The notes beneath the pieces are model-generated. The model made no database searches. It was not told the DNA's origin and saw nothing but the letters and a program-made list of their open reading frames with translations. From Deltaproteobacteria bacterium (GTDB lineage Bacteria > Desulfobacterota > DSM-4660 > Desulfatiglandales > Desulfatiglandaceae): a stretch of 6,096 bases of DNA. This document shows, one piece after another, positions 1 to 5,963 of the stretch. A program made the translations under genes and the position numbers. The stretch covers positions 1 to 6,096 of the forward strand of contig JAFDAP010000116.1 of NCBI GenBank assembly GCA_019313765.1, written 5' to 3'. Each line of letters begins with the position of its first letter. The stretch's first letter is position 1.

Positions 1-134
1 TCCTTAAACGCTTAGAACAGAGTCCTTCCACTATTTCTCCCAAGGATGAGGACAAGGTCCGCCACATCACCGAACTGATGGACACAGCCGGTGCGCTGGA
101 CAGGTTACTCCAATCCCTCGGGCTTATCCCATAA
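1..134 (+). CDS. 3' end of an unrecognised protein-coding gene (partial)
   Basis: The frame beginning at position 3 stays open to a TAA at 132-134 and gives the last 43 residues of a protein that starts outside the window. The tail is rich in charged residues (LKRLEQSPST, then KDEDKVRHITELMD) and ends in an amphipathic helix-like stretch, DRLLQSLGLIP. I do not recognise the family. Coding is inferred only from the open frame, the protein-like composition and the position directly convergent with the response regulator, 32 bases away. No clear hairpin terminator separates the two convergent genes. Confidence 0.55.
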   Translation, partial: LKRLEQSPSTISPKDEDKVRHITELMDTAGALDRLLQSLGLIP

Positions 135-166
135 CGAGAGGTTTTGGAAACTAATCCTGCGACCCC

Positions 167-532
167 TTACCCGACGGTATCCGATATAATTTCCAGGAGT
201 TTTTCGGGCGAAATAGGTTTTGACAGAAACAGGTTGGCCCCCACTTCAATCCCCCGGTTCCTGTCCTCATCCCGGCTTTTGGCCGACAAAAACACGACCG
301 GTGTTTCTTTGTAACCTTCTTTTTCCCGGATCTTCTTGCAGAGATCGAAACCATCCATCTCCGGCATGATAATGTCGAGCATCAAGAGATCGTAACCGTC
401 CTGATCGAGCTTCTCGAGGGCCTCAGCGCCGCTTGAAACAGGATGGACCTCGTAACCTTCCGGCTTTAGAAGTTCATTGATTGCCATGAGGACCAGCTCA
501 TCATCATCGACAACAAGAATACGTTTTGCCAT
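167..532 (-). CDS. Stand-alone receiver-domain response regulator (CheY-like)
   Basis: This 121-residue protein is a single receiver (REC) domain with no output domain. The acidic pocket is D9-D10-D11 in the N-terminal ILVVDDDE motif, the phospho-acceptor is D53 (LLMLDIIMPEMDG), the switch Ser/Thr is S83 (VVFLSAK), and the conserved lysine is K105 in FLSKP with the nearby aromatic F102. All residues needed for phosphotransfer are therefore present. It is probably phosphorylated by the histidine kinase encoded just upstream, since the kinase stop and this start are 5 bases apart on the same strand. Without a DNA-binding or enzymatic domain it would act by protein-protein contact or as a phosphorelay intermediate. 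The ATG start is supported by a strong ribosome binding site inside the end of the kinase gene. The length is normal for a single-domain receiver. Its real target cannot be read from this window. Confidence 0.95.
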   Translation of the reverse strand: MAKRILVVDDDELVLMAINELLKPEGYEVHPVSSGAEALEKLDQDGYDLLMLDIIMPEMDGFDLCKKIREKEGYKETPVVFLSAKSRDEDRNRGIEVGANLFLSKPISPEKLLEIISDTVG

Positions 533-537
533 TTAAG

Positions 538-3345
538 CTACTCCTTTCCCGATCCTTTAACTGGAAGGAGGACCTTTACCTCTGTCCCCTTGTTTTGCCG
601 GCTGTTGATTTCAATCCTTCCCTGGTGTGCCTCTATGATTCCGAAGCAGAGAGAAAGACCAAGTCCGGTGCCCTTCCCCACCGGTTTGGTGCTGAAAAAG
701 GGCTCAAGCACTTTATCTATGATTTCGTCAGGAATTCCCACACCTGTATCCTTTACAGAGACAACGATCAAGGGAGGACCTTCATGGTCACTTATGTATG
801 AAGAAATGGTCAACTCCTTCGGTCCCGTTATATCATGCATTGCATCCCTGGCATTGGAAATAAGATTGAGAAATACCTGTTCGAGCTGATTGGAATCGCC
901 TATGACTTTTGGCAGGTCTTCGGACAGTTTTCGCACAAGCAAAATGTTGTGATTGAGAAGTTGTTGTCCGGTGATTATCAGGGCATTTTCTATGGGCTGG
1001 TTTAAATCAATTTCACTGAACTCGGGTTTTGTCTGCCTGGAAAACTCTCTCAGGTGCTCCACTATTCTCTCGATTCTATCATTGCACTTGCGGATTATTT
1101 CCAACCGTTCACGTTCCTGACAGTCCTCAGAGAGGTTCTTAAAGATCACGTGAAGTATCGTTTTAGAAGCCATAAGGGGATTATTTAATTCATGGGCAAC
1201 ACCGGCAACGAGTTCCCCTAAGGCCCTCATTTTGGATGCCTCAAAAAGACTGGCCTGGGTTGCCTTGAGCTTGGCCTCCAGACGCTTCTGCTCAGTAACG
1301 TCCTTGAAGATCCCGGCCGTGCCGATAACCTGTTCATCCTCATCCCTGAGCAGGAAAAGTGAGGTCAATATAGTGAGGATTTTCCCTTCTCTCCTCTTCA
1401 CCTCCATTTCGTAATTTTCGGCCCTTTCATCCGCCTTGAGGAGATCCATTATATCCTTAGCCTGCTGGATGCCCCTGACATAAAAACGAGAAATATGTGT
1501 ACCTAAGACATCTTCTTTCGGGTATTCAAGCAGTTCCTGCATGGCGCGATTCTGGTATGTTATCTTCCCTTTGAGATCGGTGGTAAGGATTCCATCAACC
1601 GAACTCTCCATGATATTTTCAAGAAATTCTTTGGTCTCCCGGAGTTCCCTCGCAAGCCTTTTTCTCAGGGTTATGTCACGGACGATCTCCACAAAGCCGG
1701 TCGTTTTGCCCGAGGGATCCATGATAGCCGTTATGGTGGTATGGGCCGGAAAGCGATCACCATTTTTCCTGACCCGATCCATCTCGAGCTCGCAGACCCC
1801 TTCGGTACTAGTCCGTTTTGACATCTCTTCTTGAATCCCTCTTTTGCGGTCCTCAGGGGTAATGGTGATGCCAATATTTTCTTTTTGAATGACCTCTTCC
1901 TTTTTCCAGCCAAAAATTCTTTCCGCGCCTTTATTGAACTCGATAATGTTGCCGTAAAAATCGAGGGCCATGATAGCATATACGATGGCGCTATCGAGGA
2001 TACTGTTCAGAAATCGGGAAAGATCACGGTATCTTTCCCTTGATTCCTTAAGTTCCCGGGTCCTGGCCTCTACCATCTTTTCCAGGTTTGACGTATGATG
2101 CTGTATCTGAACTATCATCTGGTTGAAGGATACTCCCAGAACGCCAATCTCATCTGCACCATCAACCAGGACCCTTTGAGACAGGTCCCCACCGACCATC
2201 CTGGCGGTAACCTCCGTGAGATCCTGGATTGGTCTCGTCAGCACCCTGGAGAGGATGAAGGTCAGGGCAAAGCCAAAGATGAGGCCGGCAAGGACAATGA
2301 TCAGGATAAATCGTTCTGTCTCGTGCAGGGAACGGTAGACCTCTTCTTCATAGGTGCCCGCCGCGATAATCCAGTCCCAGGGTTCGAAATATATATACTT
2401 GTTTATCTTTTGCCTCGGTTTTGTTTCCCCTAACTCCGGATTAATCCAGGGGTAACGCATTGTGCCAACCTCACCGTCCCCAAGAGTCAGGGCATCCTGT
2501 ATCATAGACTTAATGTATGTAAAGCCGGATGAATCTTTCGAATCAAGAATATTTTCCCCTTCCTTGGCCGGGTGAATCTTTAAGTCGCCCTTGCTGCTAA
2601 TAGTGTAAACATAACCCGTATCTCCGACCTTAATTCGCTTTATCTCATCCTTAAAGGACTTGCTGCTTTGCTCCTTGACGCCCACATAAAGGGCGCCAAT
2701 CACCATTCCATCCTGGCCCGTGATAGGCTCATAGGCCGTAATATACCAGTCATCCAGCACATCGGCCCGGCCTCTATAGGAACGCCCGGCCAAAATCGCC
2801 TGTGCCGCCGGGCTTTCCGGGGGAATGAACGTTCCAACGGTCCTTTTCCCATCCTTCCCTAAGACATTGGTGGAAATACGCAGGAGGCGATTCCCATCAA
2901 TTCTTTGAAAAATAGTACAGGTTCCACCTACAAGGCGCCGGACCTCGTCGACAAAATGAGTGTCCCGGCTTAGAGGCATGTCACCCACCTTCCAGAGAGG
3001 CACATTGACCGGATAGCGCTTACCCGTTAACTGGTTGACGGCATCAAAACGAATTTTTTTGTCTGGTACAATTTCGATTGCACGGCCGTGGAGAGAAAGG
3101 AACTCACGGGCAACGTTCAGGTCTGAGATCACCTTCGTCTGGGACATCTCTTGCTCGACCTTACACATGGAATAGATGTTTCTGACGAGATGCCCCAGAT
3201 CTTCCTCGGATGCGCTTCTAAGGGCCTTGCCGAAACGATTCAGGGAGAGGAAGGAGACGCACAGGAGGGGAACCAGGACCACAAACAGGGTCACGCTGAT
3301 GAGCTTTGTGCGAATCCTCCAATCGCGAAACTGTGATATGAACAT
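538..3345 (-). CDS. Membrane sensor histidine kinase (Cache-HAMP-PAS-PAS-HisKA-HATPase_c)
   Basis: This 935-residue sensor kinase is anchored in the inner membrane. Helix 1 is at about 14-35. A large extracytoplasmic region (about 36-343) resembles the Cache_3/Cache_2 fusion type: the membrane-distal half has GTCTIFQRI and FIPPESPA, and the proximal half has GDTGYVYTIS, a KIHPA motif and FEPWDWIIAAGTY. Helix 2 is at about 345-367. HAMP (about 368-420) follows, then a short coiled coil, PAS 1 (about 443-565, ending in FVEIVRDIT) and PAS 2 (about 572-690, ending in GIFKDVTEQKR). HisKA carries the phospho-accepting H718 in VAHELNNPL. The ATPase domain has the N box (N827, N831), G1 DTGVGIP (866-872), F box EPFFSTKP and G2 GKGTGLGLSL. 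All catalytic motifs are intact. It should autophosphorylate in response to a small ligand bound by the Cache region and pass phosphate to the adjacent receiver protein. The ATG is preceded by GAAAGGA with a 5-base spacer. The ligand is unknown; Cache domains often bind organic acids or amino acids. Confidence 0.95.
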   Translation of the reverse strand: MFISQFRDWRIRTKLISVTLFVVLVPLLCVSFLSLNRFGKALRSASEEDLGHLVRNIYSMCKVEQEMSQTKVISDLNVAREFLSLHGRAIEIVPDKKIRFDAVNQLTGKRYPVNVPLWKVGDMPLSRDTHFVDEVRRLVGGTCTIFQRIDGNRLLRISTNVLGKDGKRTVGTFIPPESPAAQAILAGRSYRGRADVLDDWYITAYEPITGQDGMVIGALYVGVKEQSSKSFKDEIKRIKVGDTGYVYTISSKGDLKIHPAKEGENILDSKDSSGFTYIKSMIQDALTLGDGEVGTMRYPWINPELGETKPRQKINKYIYFEPWDWIIAAGTYEEEVYRSLHETERFILIIVLAGLIFGFALTFILSRVLTRPIQDLTEVTARMVGGDLSQRVLVDGADEIGVLGVSFNQMIVQIQHHTSNLEKMVEARTRELKESRERYRDLSRFLNSILDSAIVYAIMALDFYGNIIEFNKGAERIFGWKKEEVIQKENIGITITPEDRKRGIQEEMSKRTSTEGVCELEMDRVRKNGDRFPAHTTITAIMDPSGKTTGFVEIVRDITLRKRLARELRETKEFLENIMESSVDGILTTDLKGKITYQNRAMQELLEYPKEDVLGTHISRFYVRGIQQAKDIMDLLKADERAENYEMEVKRREGKILTILTSLFLLRDEDEQVIGTAGIFKDVTEQKRLEAKLKATQASLFEASKMRALGELVAGVAHELNNPLMASKTILHVIFKNLSEDCQERERLEIIRKCNDRIERIVEHLREFSRQTKPEFSEIDLNQPIENALIITGQQLLNHNILLVRKLSEDLPKVIGDSNQLEQVFLNLISNARDAMHDITGPKELTISSYISDHEGPPLIVVSVKDTGVGIPDEIIDKVLEPFFSTKPVGKGTGLGLSLCFGIIEAHQGRIEINSRQNKGTEVKVLLPVKGSGKE
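541..550 (-). promoter_or_regulatory. Ribosome binding site of the response regulator, inside the kinase 3' end
   Basis: Read on the minus strand, GGGAAAGGAG ends immediately before the kinase TAG stop (540-538) and lies 8 bases before the regulator ATG (532-530). The site lies entirely within the last kinase codons. This fixes the regulator start and points to translational coupling of the kinase and regulator on one transcript. Confidence 0.75.
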
Positions 3346-3378
3346 TTGAATCCTTTCTTATTCATTGCAAAAACATTT

Positions 3379-3486
3379 GAGTGCAACCTTTTTTCGTAGC
3401 GCAGAGCTTTAGCTCTGCCATTTTGATTCAGGGCTAAAGCCCTGCGTTACGCTATGAGAGAGAATGCACGCAAAAAGGTTACACTC
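3379..3486. mobile_element. MITE-like non-autonomous element with 9-bp flanking duplication
   Basis: The 108-bp segment begins GAGTGCAACCTTTTT (3379-3393) and ends AAAAAGGTTACACTC (3472-3486). These are 15-bp terminal inverted repeats with one mismatch. It is flanked by a perfect 9-bp direct repeat AAAACATTT (3370-3378 and 3487-3495) that does not extend further on either side, as expected for a target-site duplication. No protein is encoded inside. The interior holds a pair of inverted REP-like hairpins at 3395-3451. The structure is seen directly; the mobility and the parent transposase are inferred, and I cannot assign an insertion-sequence family. It lies in the divergent spacer, between the kinase gene and its candidate promoter, so kinase transcripts from that promoter would carry its folded RNA in their leader. 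Confidence 0.6.
3395..3451. repeat. Inverted pair of REP-like hairpins (REPIN-like)
   Basis: Two short palindromes face each other. The left one is GTAG, C, then GCAGAGC-TTTA-GCTCTGC (3396-3418), a 7-bp stem with a TTTA loop. The right one, read on the minus strand, is GTAA, C, G, then CAGGGC-TTTA-GCCCTG (3450-3429), a 6-bp stem with the same loop. The two halves are near reverse complements, so the whole segment can also form one long hairpin. A GTAG-type tetranucleotide 5' of a palindrome is a known hallmark of REP sequences mobilised by RAYT (IS200/IS605-like) transposases. Assignment to that class here is inference from form alone. Confidence 0.6.
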
Positions 3487-3510
3487 AAAACATTTTCAGC
3501 CTGCAATTAT

Positions 3511-3540
3511 ATTACATCACAGAATTCTTGCAGATGTAAA
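3511..3540 (-). promoter_or_regulatory. Candidate sigma-70-type promoter for the histidine kinase operon
   Basis: On the minus strand, TTTACA (3540-3535) and TGTAAT (3516-3511) are separated by 18 bases, each one base off the consensus hexamers. A perfect TATAAT overlaps just downstream (3511-3506), though with no good -35 at normal spacing. Transcription from here would cross the MITE-like element before reaching the kinase start at 3345, giving a leader of about 155 bases. The call rests on sequence match only. Confidence 0.3.
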
Positions 3541-3612
3541 CCTCAATTTCATGGCCATCAATCCAGGGTGCTTTCCTTCATATAAATACATTCTGCTCTT
3601 TTTGGCTCCATT

Positions 3613-3642
3613 TTGTTGCGCTGAATTCCGTTTTGATATACT
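3613..3642 (+). promoter_or_regulatory. Candidate sigma-70-type promoter for the DUF1538 operon
   Basis: TTGTTG (3613-3618) and TATACT (3637-3642) are spaced by 18 bases, directly upstream of the first DUF1538 gene. The predicted transcript start near 3650 leaves a very short leader that begins at about the ribosome binding site GGAAGG (3653-3658). The call rests on sequence match and position only. Confidence 0.4.
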
Positions 3643-3664
3643 GTTTTGAAAAGGAAGGTAACTG

Positions 3665-4450
3665 ATGCCCCGGAAGACTGAACGCCGATATCTGATCCTC
3701 ACACTCATCAAGAAGTTATTTCGAAAGCTGAAAGAGGCCGGCCGCGATCTGTTGCCTGTCATACTGGTCATCACCGTCTTTCAGCTTGCCGTACTTCGCC
3801 AGCCATTCCCTGAACTCCTTGAGGTACTTATCGGGGCAGTTTTAGTTGTAATCGGCCTTATGCTGTTCGTCCAGGGCCTTGAAATGGGCCTGTTCCCCAT
3901 CGGGGAGACTTTAGCCGTTGCCTTTGCTCGAAAAGGGAGCCTGGTCTGGTTGCTGATATTTGGATTCGGCTTGGGGTTTTCCACCACCGTGGCCGAGCCC
4001 GCCCTGATTGCCATCACCCAGGAAGCAGCAAAAGTGGCGGCCCAGGGGAACATTATCGAACCCAGCGAAAGCGCCCGGGCGTCCTATGCTTTGGGCTTAC
4101 GACTTACGGTGGCGGTTTCAGTCGGGCTGGCTATCGCTATTGGTATAATACGCATCCTGCGCGGCTGGCCTATTCATTATCTGATTATCACCGGCTATAT
4201 GATTGTCATTTTGATGACTCTAATAGCCCCCAAGGAAATCGTGGGTATCGCCTATGACTCCGGAGGAGTCACCACTTCCACTGTGACCGTGCCCCTTGTC
4301 ACCGCCCTGGGAGTCGGCCTTGCTTCCTCTATTCGGGGCCGTAACCCCATGGTAGACGGCTTTGGCATGATTGCCTTGGCCTCACTGTTTCCCATGATTT
4401 TTGTTCTGGGCTTTGGTATGATAGTTTTCGGCGTTAAAGTCGCCTGGTAA
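3665..4450 (+). CDS. DUF1538 family integral membrane protein, first subunit (putative cation transporter)
   Basis: The 261-residue protein is very hydrophobic, with about seven predicted membrane segments (roughly 28-46, 54-74, 92-117, 145-165, 170-187, 203-222, 236-258) and a basic cytosolic-looking N-terminus (MPRKTERRYL, KKLFRKLK). DUF1538 signatures are FSTTVAEPALIAI (105-117), AYDSGGVTTSTVTVPLV (196-212) and GRNPMVDGFGMIALASLFP (225-243). Acidic residues E111 and D198 sit within otherwise hydrophobic conserved segments and are candidates for ion binding. From memory, a DUF1538 pair in Halomonas (UmpAB) was reported as a two-subunit Na+(Li+,K+)/H+ antiporter; substrate here is inferred from that. 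The ATG follows GGAAGG with a 6-base spacer. It aligns along most of its length with the protein encoded at 4726-5505, with about 12 extra residues at the N-terminus, and the two probably form a heteromer. The spacer to that second gene is occupied by a palindromic repeat. Confidence 0.9.
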   Translation: MPRKTERRYLILTLIKKLFRKLKEAGRDLLPVILVITVFQLAVLRQPFPELLEVLIGAVLVVIGLMLFVQGLEMGLFPIGETLAVAFARKGSLVWLLIFGFGLGFSTTVAEPALIAITQEAAKVAAQGNIIEPSESARASYALGLRLTVAVSVGLAIAIGIIRILRGWPIHYLIITGYMIVILMTLIAPKEIVGIAYDSGGVTTSTVTVPLVTALGVGLASSIRGRNPMVDGFGMIALASLFPMIFVLGFGMIVFGVKVAW

Positions 4451-4520
4451 CGTCTCGGAAATTCTACAGCTTATAGGAATTAAAGGATTATTTTGAGGCC
4501 TGGGATTTATGCCTCGCACA

Positions 4521-4568
4521 TGGAATAATGGAATGATGGAATATTGGAATGATGGAATATTGGAATGA
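4521..4568 (+). repeat. Tandem 8-bp repeat, six TGGAATNN units
   Basis: Units in order end in AA, GA, AT, GA, AT and GA after the constant TGGAAT, so units 2-3, 4-5 and the last form an alternating GA/AT (16-bp) higher-order pattern. This suggests growth by duplication of a two-unit block. It forms the left arm of the palindrome. Confidence 0.85.
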
Positions 4569-4664
4569 TGATGAAAGATGGTTTTTTGTGGAAGTTTTAT
4601 ATTTATTTCCCTATTTGTCAAGCTGATCTTCCCAATAAACCATTTATCCTGTACCCCAAACCCA

Positions 4665-4696
4665 CTATTCCATCGTTCCATTATTCCACTATTCCA
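4665..4696 (-). repeat. Tandem 8-bp repeat, four inverted TGGAATNN units
   Basis: Read on the minus strand, the units are TGGAATAG, TGGAATAA, TGGAACGA and TGGAATAG. It is the right arm of the palindrome, two units shorter and with different variable bases from the left arm, so the arms have diverged or been copied independently. The arm ends 29 bases before the second DUF1538 start. Confidence 0.85.
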
Positions 4697-4725
4697 ATTG
4701 CGAAGCGGAGTGGAGCTAAGTTCAT

Positions 4726-5505
4726 ATGTTGCTTGAAATTGCACAGACATTTATGGCTACTTGCAGGGATGTTTTTCCGGTTTTGGCGCTCATAGTGGGT
4801 TTCCAGTATATCGTACTGCGCCAGCCCATCCCCCGCCTGGGTCAGGTGCTTGTAGGCTTCGGTTGTGTGCTGATAGGGCTCACACTGTTTCTGGTTGGAC
4901 TGGAGAAAGCCCTTTTTCCGTTGGGAAAGATCATGGCCAAGCAACTCTCGGCCCCGGAGTTTGTTTTCGGAACAGAGATAGTGCCTCAAAGCCCCGATTG
5001 GTGGGCTTACGGCTGGGTCTATGTGTTTGCCGCCTTGATCGGTTTTGCCACCACCATTGCAGAACCTGCGCTCATTGCTGTTGCCTATAAAGCGAATCAG
5101 GTTTCCGGAGGCACTATCAGCCAATGGGGATTGCGGCTTGTCGTGGCCTTTGGGGTCGCAATCGGGATTGCATTAGGGACATTCAGGATCATTACCGGGA
5201 CTCCCCTCTTTTTGTATATCGCAGCCGGATACCTGATAGTGGTTGTGCAGTCTATCTTTGCGCCAAAAACCATCATCCCCCTCGCTTACGATTCCGGAGG
5301 GGTAACCACGTCCACAGTAACAGTTCCATTGGTTGCGGCCTTAGGCCTGGGTCTCTCGGCAACCATACCGGGACGAAACCCGGCCCTGGACGGCTTTGGC
5401 CTGATCGCCTTCGCAAGCCTGTTTCCAATAATAACAGTAATGGCTTATGCCCAGGTTGCCCAGTGGTGGACCGGGATACGTCTCAAGTTTTTTAAGGAGG
5501 GATAA
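4726..5505 (+). CDS. DUF1538 family integral membrane protein, second subunit (putative cation transporter)
   Basis: The 259-residue membrane protein is a paralogue of the one at 3665-4450. Shared signatures are RDVFPVLALIVGFQ near the N-terminus, FATTIAEPALIAVAY (107-121), LAYDSGGVTTSTVTVPLV (186-203) and GRNPALDGFGLIAFASLFP (216-234). About seven hydrophobic segments are visible. E113 and D189 occupy the same positions as the acidic residues of the partner. A distinguishing feature is an insertion at about 77-93 (PEFVFGTEIVPQSPDWW), probably a loop between helices 2 and 3. Having two related but distinct copies suggests an obligate two-subunit complex, as reported for UmpAB in Halomonas. 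The ATG at 4726 is the first possible start in frame, because a TAA sits at 4717-4719. The ribosome binding site is a modest GGAG (4712-4715) with a long 10-base spacer. The end is coupled to the PII-like gene, with 1 base between stop and start. Confidence 0.9.
   Translation: MLLEIAQTFMATCRDVFPVLALIVGFQYIVLRQPIPRLGQVLVGFGCVLIGLTLFLVGLEKALFPLGKIMAKQLSAPEFVFGTEIVPQSPDWWAYGWVYVFAALIGFATTIAEPALIAVAYKANQVSGGTISQWGLRLVVAFGVAIGIALGTFRIITGTPLFLYIAAGYLIVVVQSIFAPKTIIPLAYDSGGVTTSTVTVPLVAALGLGLSATIPGRNPALDGFGLIAFASLFPIITVMAYAQVAQWWTGIRLKFFKEG
5494..5500 (+). promoter_or_regulatory. Strong ribosome binding site of the PII-like gene, inside the DUF1538 3' end
   Basis: AAGGAGG lies in the final codons of the second DUF1538 gene and 6 bases before ATG 5507. 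It decides the start of the PII-like gene over a same-frame ATG 20 codons upstream, and implies translational coupling to the transporter gene. It is a markedly better match than the site serving the second DUF1538 gene. Confidence 0.8.
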
Positions 5506-5506
5506 C

Positions 5507-5854
5507 ATGAGATTCAAAGTAATTATTGCGACCGTGAAGACCGATGTGACCGATAGTATCGTGGATGCCGCAAAGGCGGCCGGCGCCACGGGCGCCACGA
5601 TTACCCCTTCGCGCGGCACGGGCATTCGTGAGGCAAAGACCTTTTTTGGACTGACCCTTGAGGCACAGACAGATCTGGTCATGTTCCTGTTGGAGGAACA
5701 CCTGGTGAAAGCGGTTATGAAAGCAATCTACGAAGCCGGACACTTTAAAAAGCCCGGCACTGGTATCGCTTTCGTATTGCCGGTGGACCAAGTGGCCGGT
5801 CTGGAAAGCCAGATGGAACGTTTCAAGGAAGAGGTTCGAGAAGAGTACTTTTGA
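5507..5854 (+). CDS. PII-like signalling protein with shortened T-loop
   Basis: The 115-residue protein fits the PII (GlnB/GlnK) fold. The N-terminal strand-helix is MRFKVIIATVKTDVTDSIVDAA, followed by AAGATGATITPSRGTG, which matches the first core motif leading into the T-loop. A second strand, DLVMFLLEEHLVKAVMKAI, is followed by the C-terminal KKPGTGIAFVLPVDQV (81-96), which resembles the PII B-loop/C-terminal signature. The T-loop (about 37-55, GTGIREAKTFFGLTLEAQT) is some eight residues shorter than in GlnB and lacks the tyrosine that is uridylylated, so control by GlnD is unlikely. PII proteins are trimers that bind ATP/ADP between subunits and dock on transporters or enzymes. With its start 1 base after the DUF1538 stop, this one most likely regulates that transporter, as GlnK does AmtB; this is inference. 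The C-terminus has a charged extension, ERFKEEVREEYF. Confidence 0.87.
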   Translation: MRFKVIIATVKTDVTDSIVDAAKAAGATGATITPSRGTGIREAKTFFGLTLEAQTDLVMFLLEEHLVKAVMKAIYEAGHFKKPGTGIAFVLPVDQVAGLESQMERFKEEVREEYF

Positions 5855-5860
5855 ACCTCT
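5830..5860 (+). other. Hairpin overlapping the PII-like stop codon
   Basis: AGAGGTTC (5830-5837) and GAACCTCT (5853-5860) can pair as an 8-bp stem with a 15-base loop that encloses the end of the PII-like gene. There is no following T-run, so it is not a standard intrinsic terminator. It might affect mRNA stability or reduce read-through to the CBS gene, or be chance. Confidence 0.35.
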
Positions 5861-5963
5861 GAATTCGGAGACTGGGATACGGACACCGGATTTCAGGATA
5901 GGCGAACCTTCAGAAACATGCTCGACAGGAAAATCCAAAAACGGGCAGGGAGGATATACAATC

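Larger units (their letters stand above)
4512..4705. repeat. Large palindromic repeat built of TGGAATNN units (possible MITE-like element)
   Basis: This fills most of the 275-base gap between the two DUF1538 genes. The left arm has six tandem 8-mers TGGAATNN (4521-4568); the right arm has four units of the reverse complement NNATTCCA (4665-4696). The pairing extends outward: CCTCGCACATGG (4512-4523) against CTTCGCAATTGG read on the minus strand (4704-4693). It also extends inward: ATGGTTTTTTGTGGAAG (4578-4594) against ATGGTTTATTGGGAAG on the minus strand (4643-4628). The transcript could therefore form a very long, AU-rich, interrupted hairpin. No target-site duplication was found and no protein is credible here. 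I associate similar TGGAAT repeats with deltaproteobacterial genomes, but only from general recollection. Confidence 0.75.

Noticed and set aside
135..166. Bidirectional terminator between the convergent genes
   Set aside because: Only a trivial 4-bp GTTT/AAAC pairing is visible and there is no GC-rich stem with a T-run.
2095..2433. Plus-strand 112-residue open frame opposite the kinase gene
   Set aside because: It is antisense to the well-supported HAMP/Cache coding region, with no domain pattern. It is a shadow of the kinase frame.
3517..3774. Minus-strand 85-residue open frame in the divergent spacer
   Set aside because: It overlaps the first DUF1538 gene and the promoter region, has no family resemblance, and its composition looks random.
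4615..4648. Internal promoter (TTGTCA) before the second DUF1538 gene
   Set aside because: No acceptable -10 hexamer lies at 16-19 bases; AT-rich matches fall at 13 or 20-22 bases.
4521..4696. CRISPR array
   Set aside because: The units are contiguous 8-mers without spacers and the two clusters are inverted relative to each other, which is not a CRISPR layout.
4382..4750. Minus-strand 122-residue open frame across the TGGAAT repeat
   Set aside because: Its middle is simply translated octamer repeat (repeated Trp-Asn-Ser-Gly type words), it overlaps both DUF1538 genes and it has no family resemblance. It is a product of the repeat.
4565..4795. Plus-strand 76-residue open frame between the DUF1538 genes
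   Set aside because: It lies in the loop and right arm of the palindrome and overlaps the start of the second DUF1538 gene in another frame. There is no ribosome binding site or protein-like pattern.
5447..5506. Longer start for the PII-like protein at ATG 5447
   Set aside because: It would add 20 residues translated from within the second DUF1538 gene. ATG 5507 has a strong AAGGAGG at ideal spacing and gives the normal PII N-terminus.
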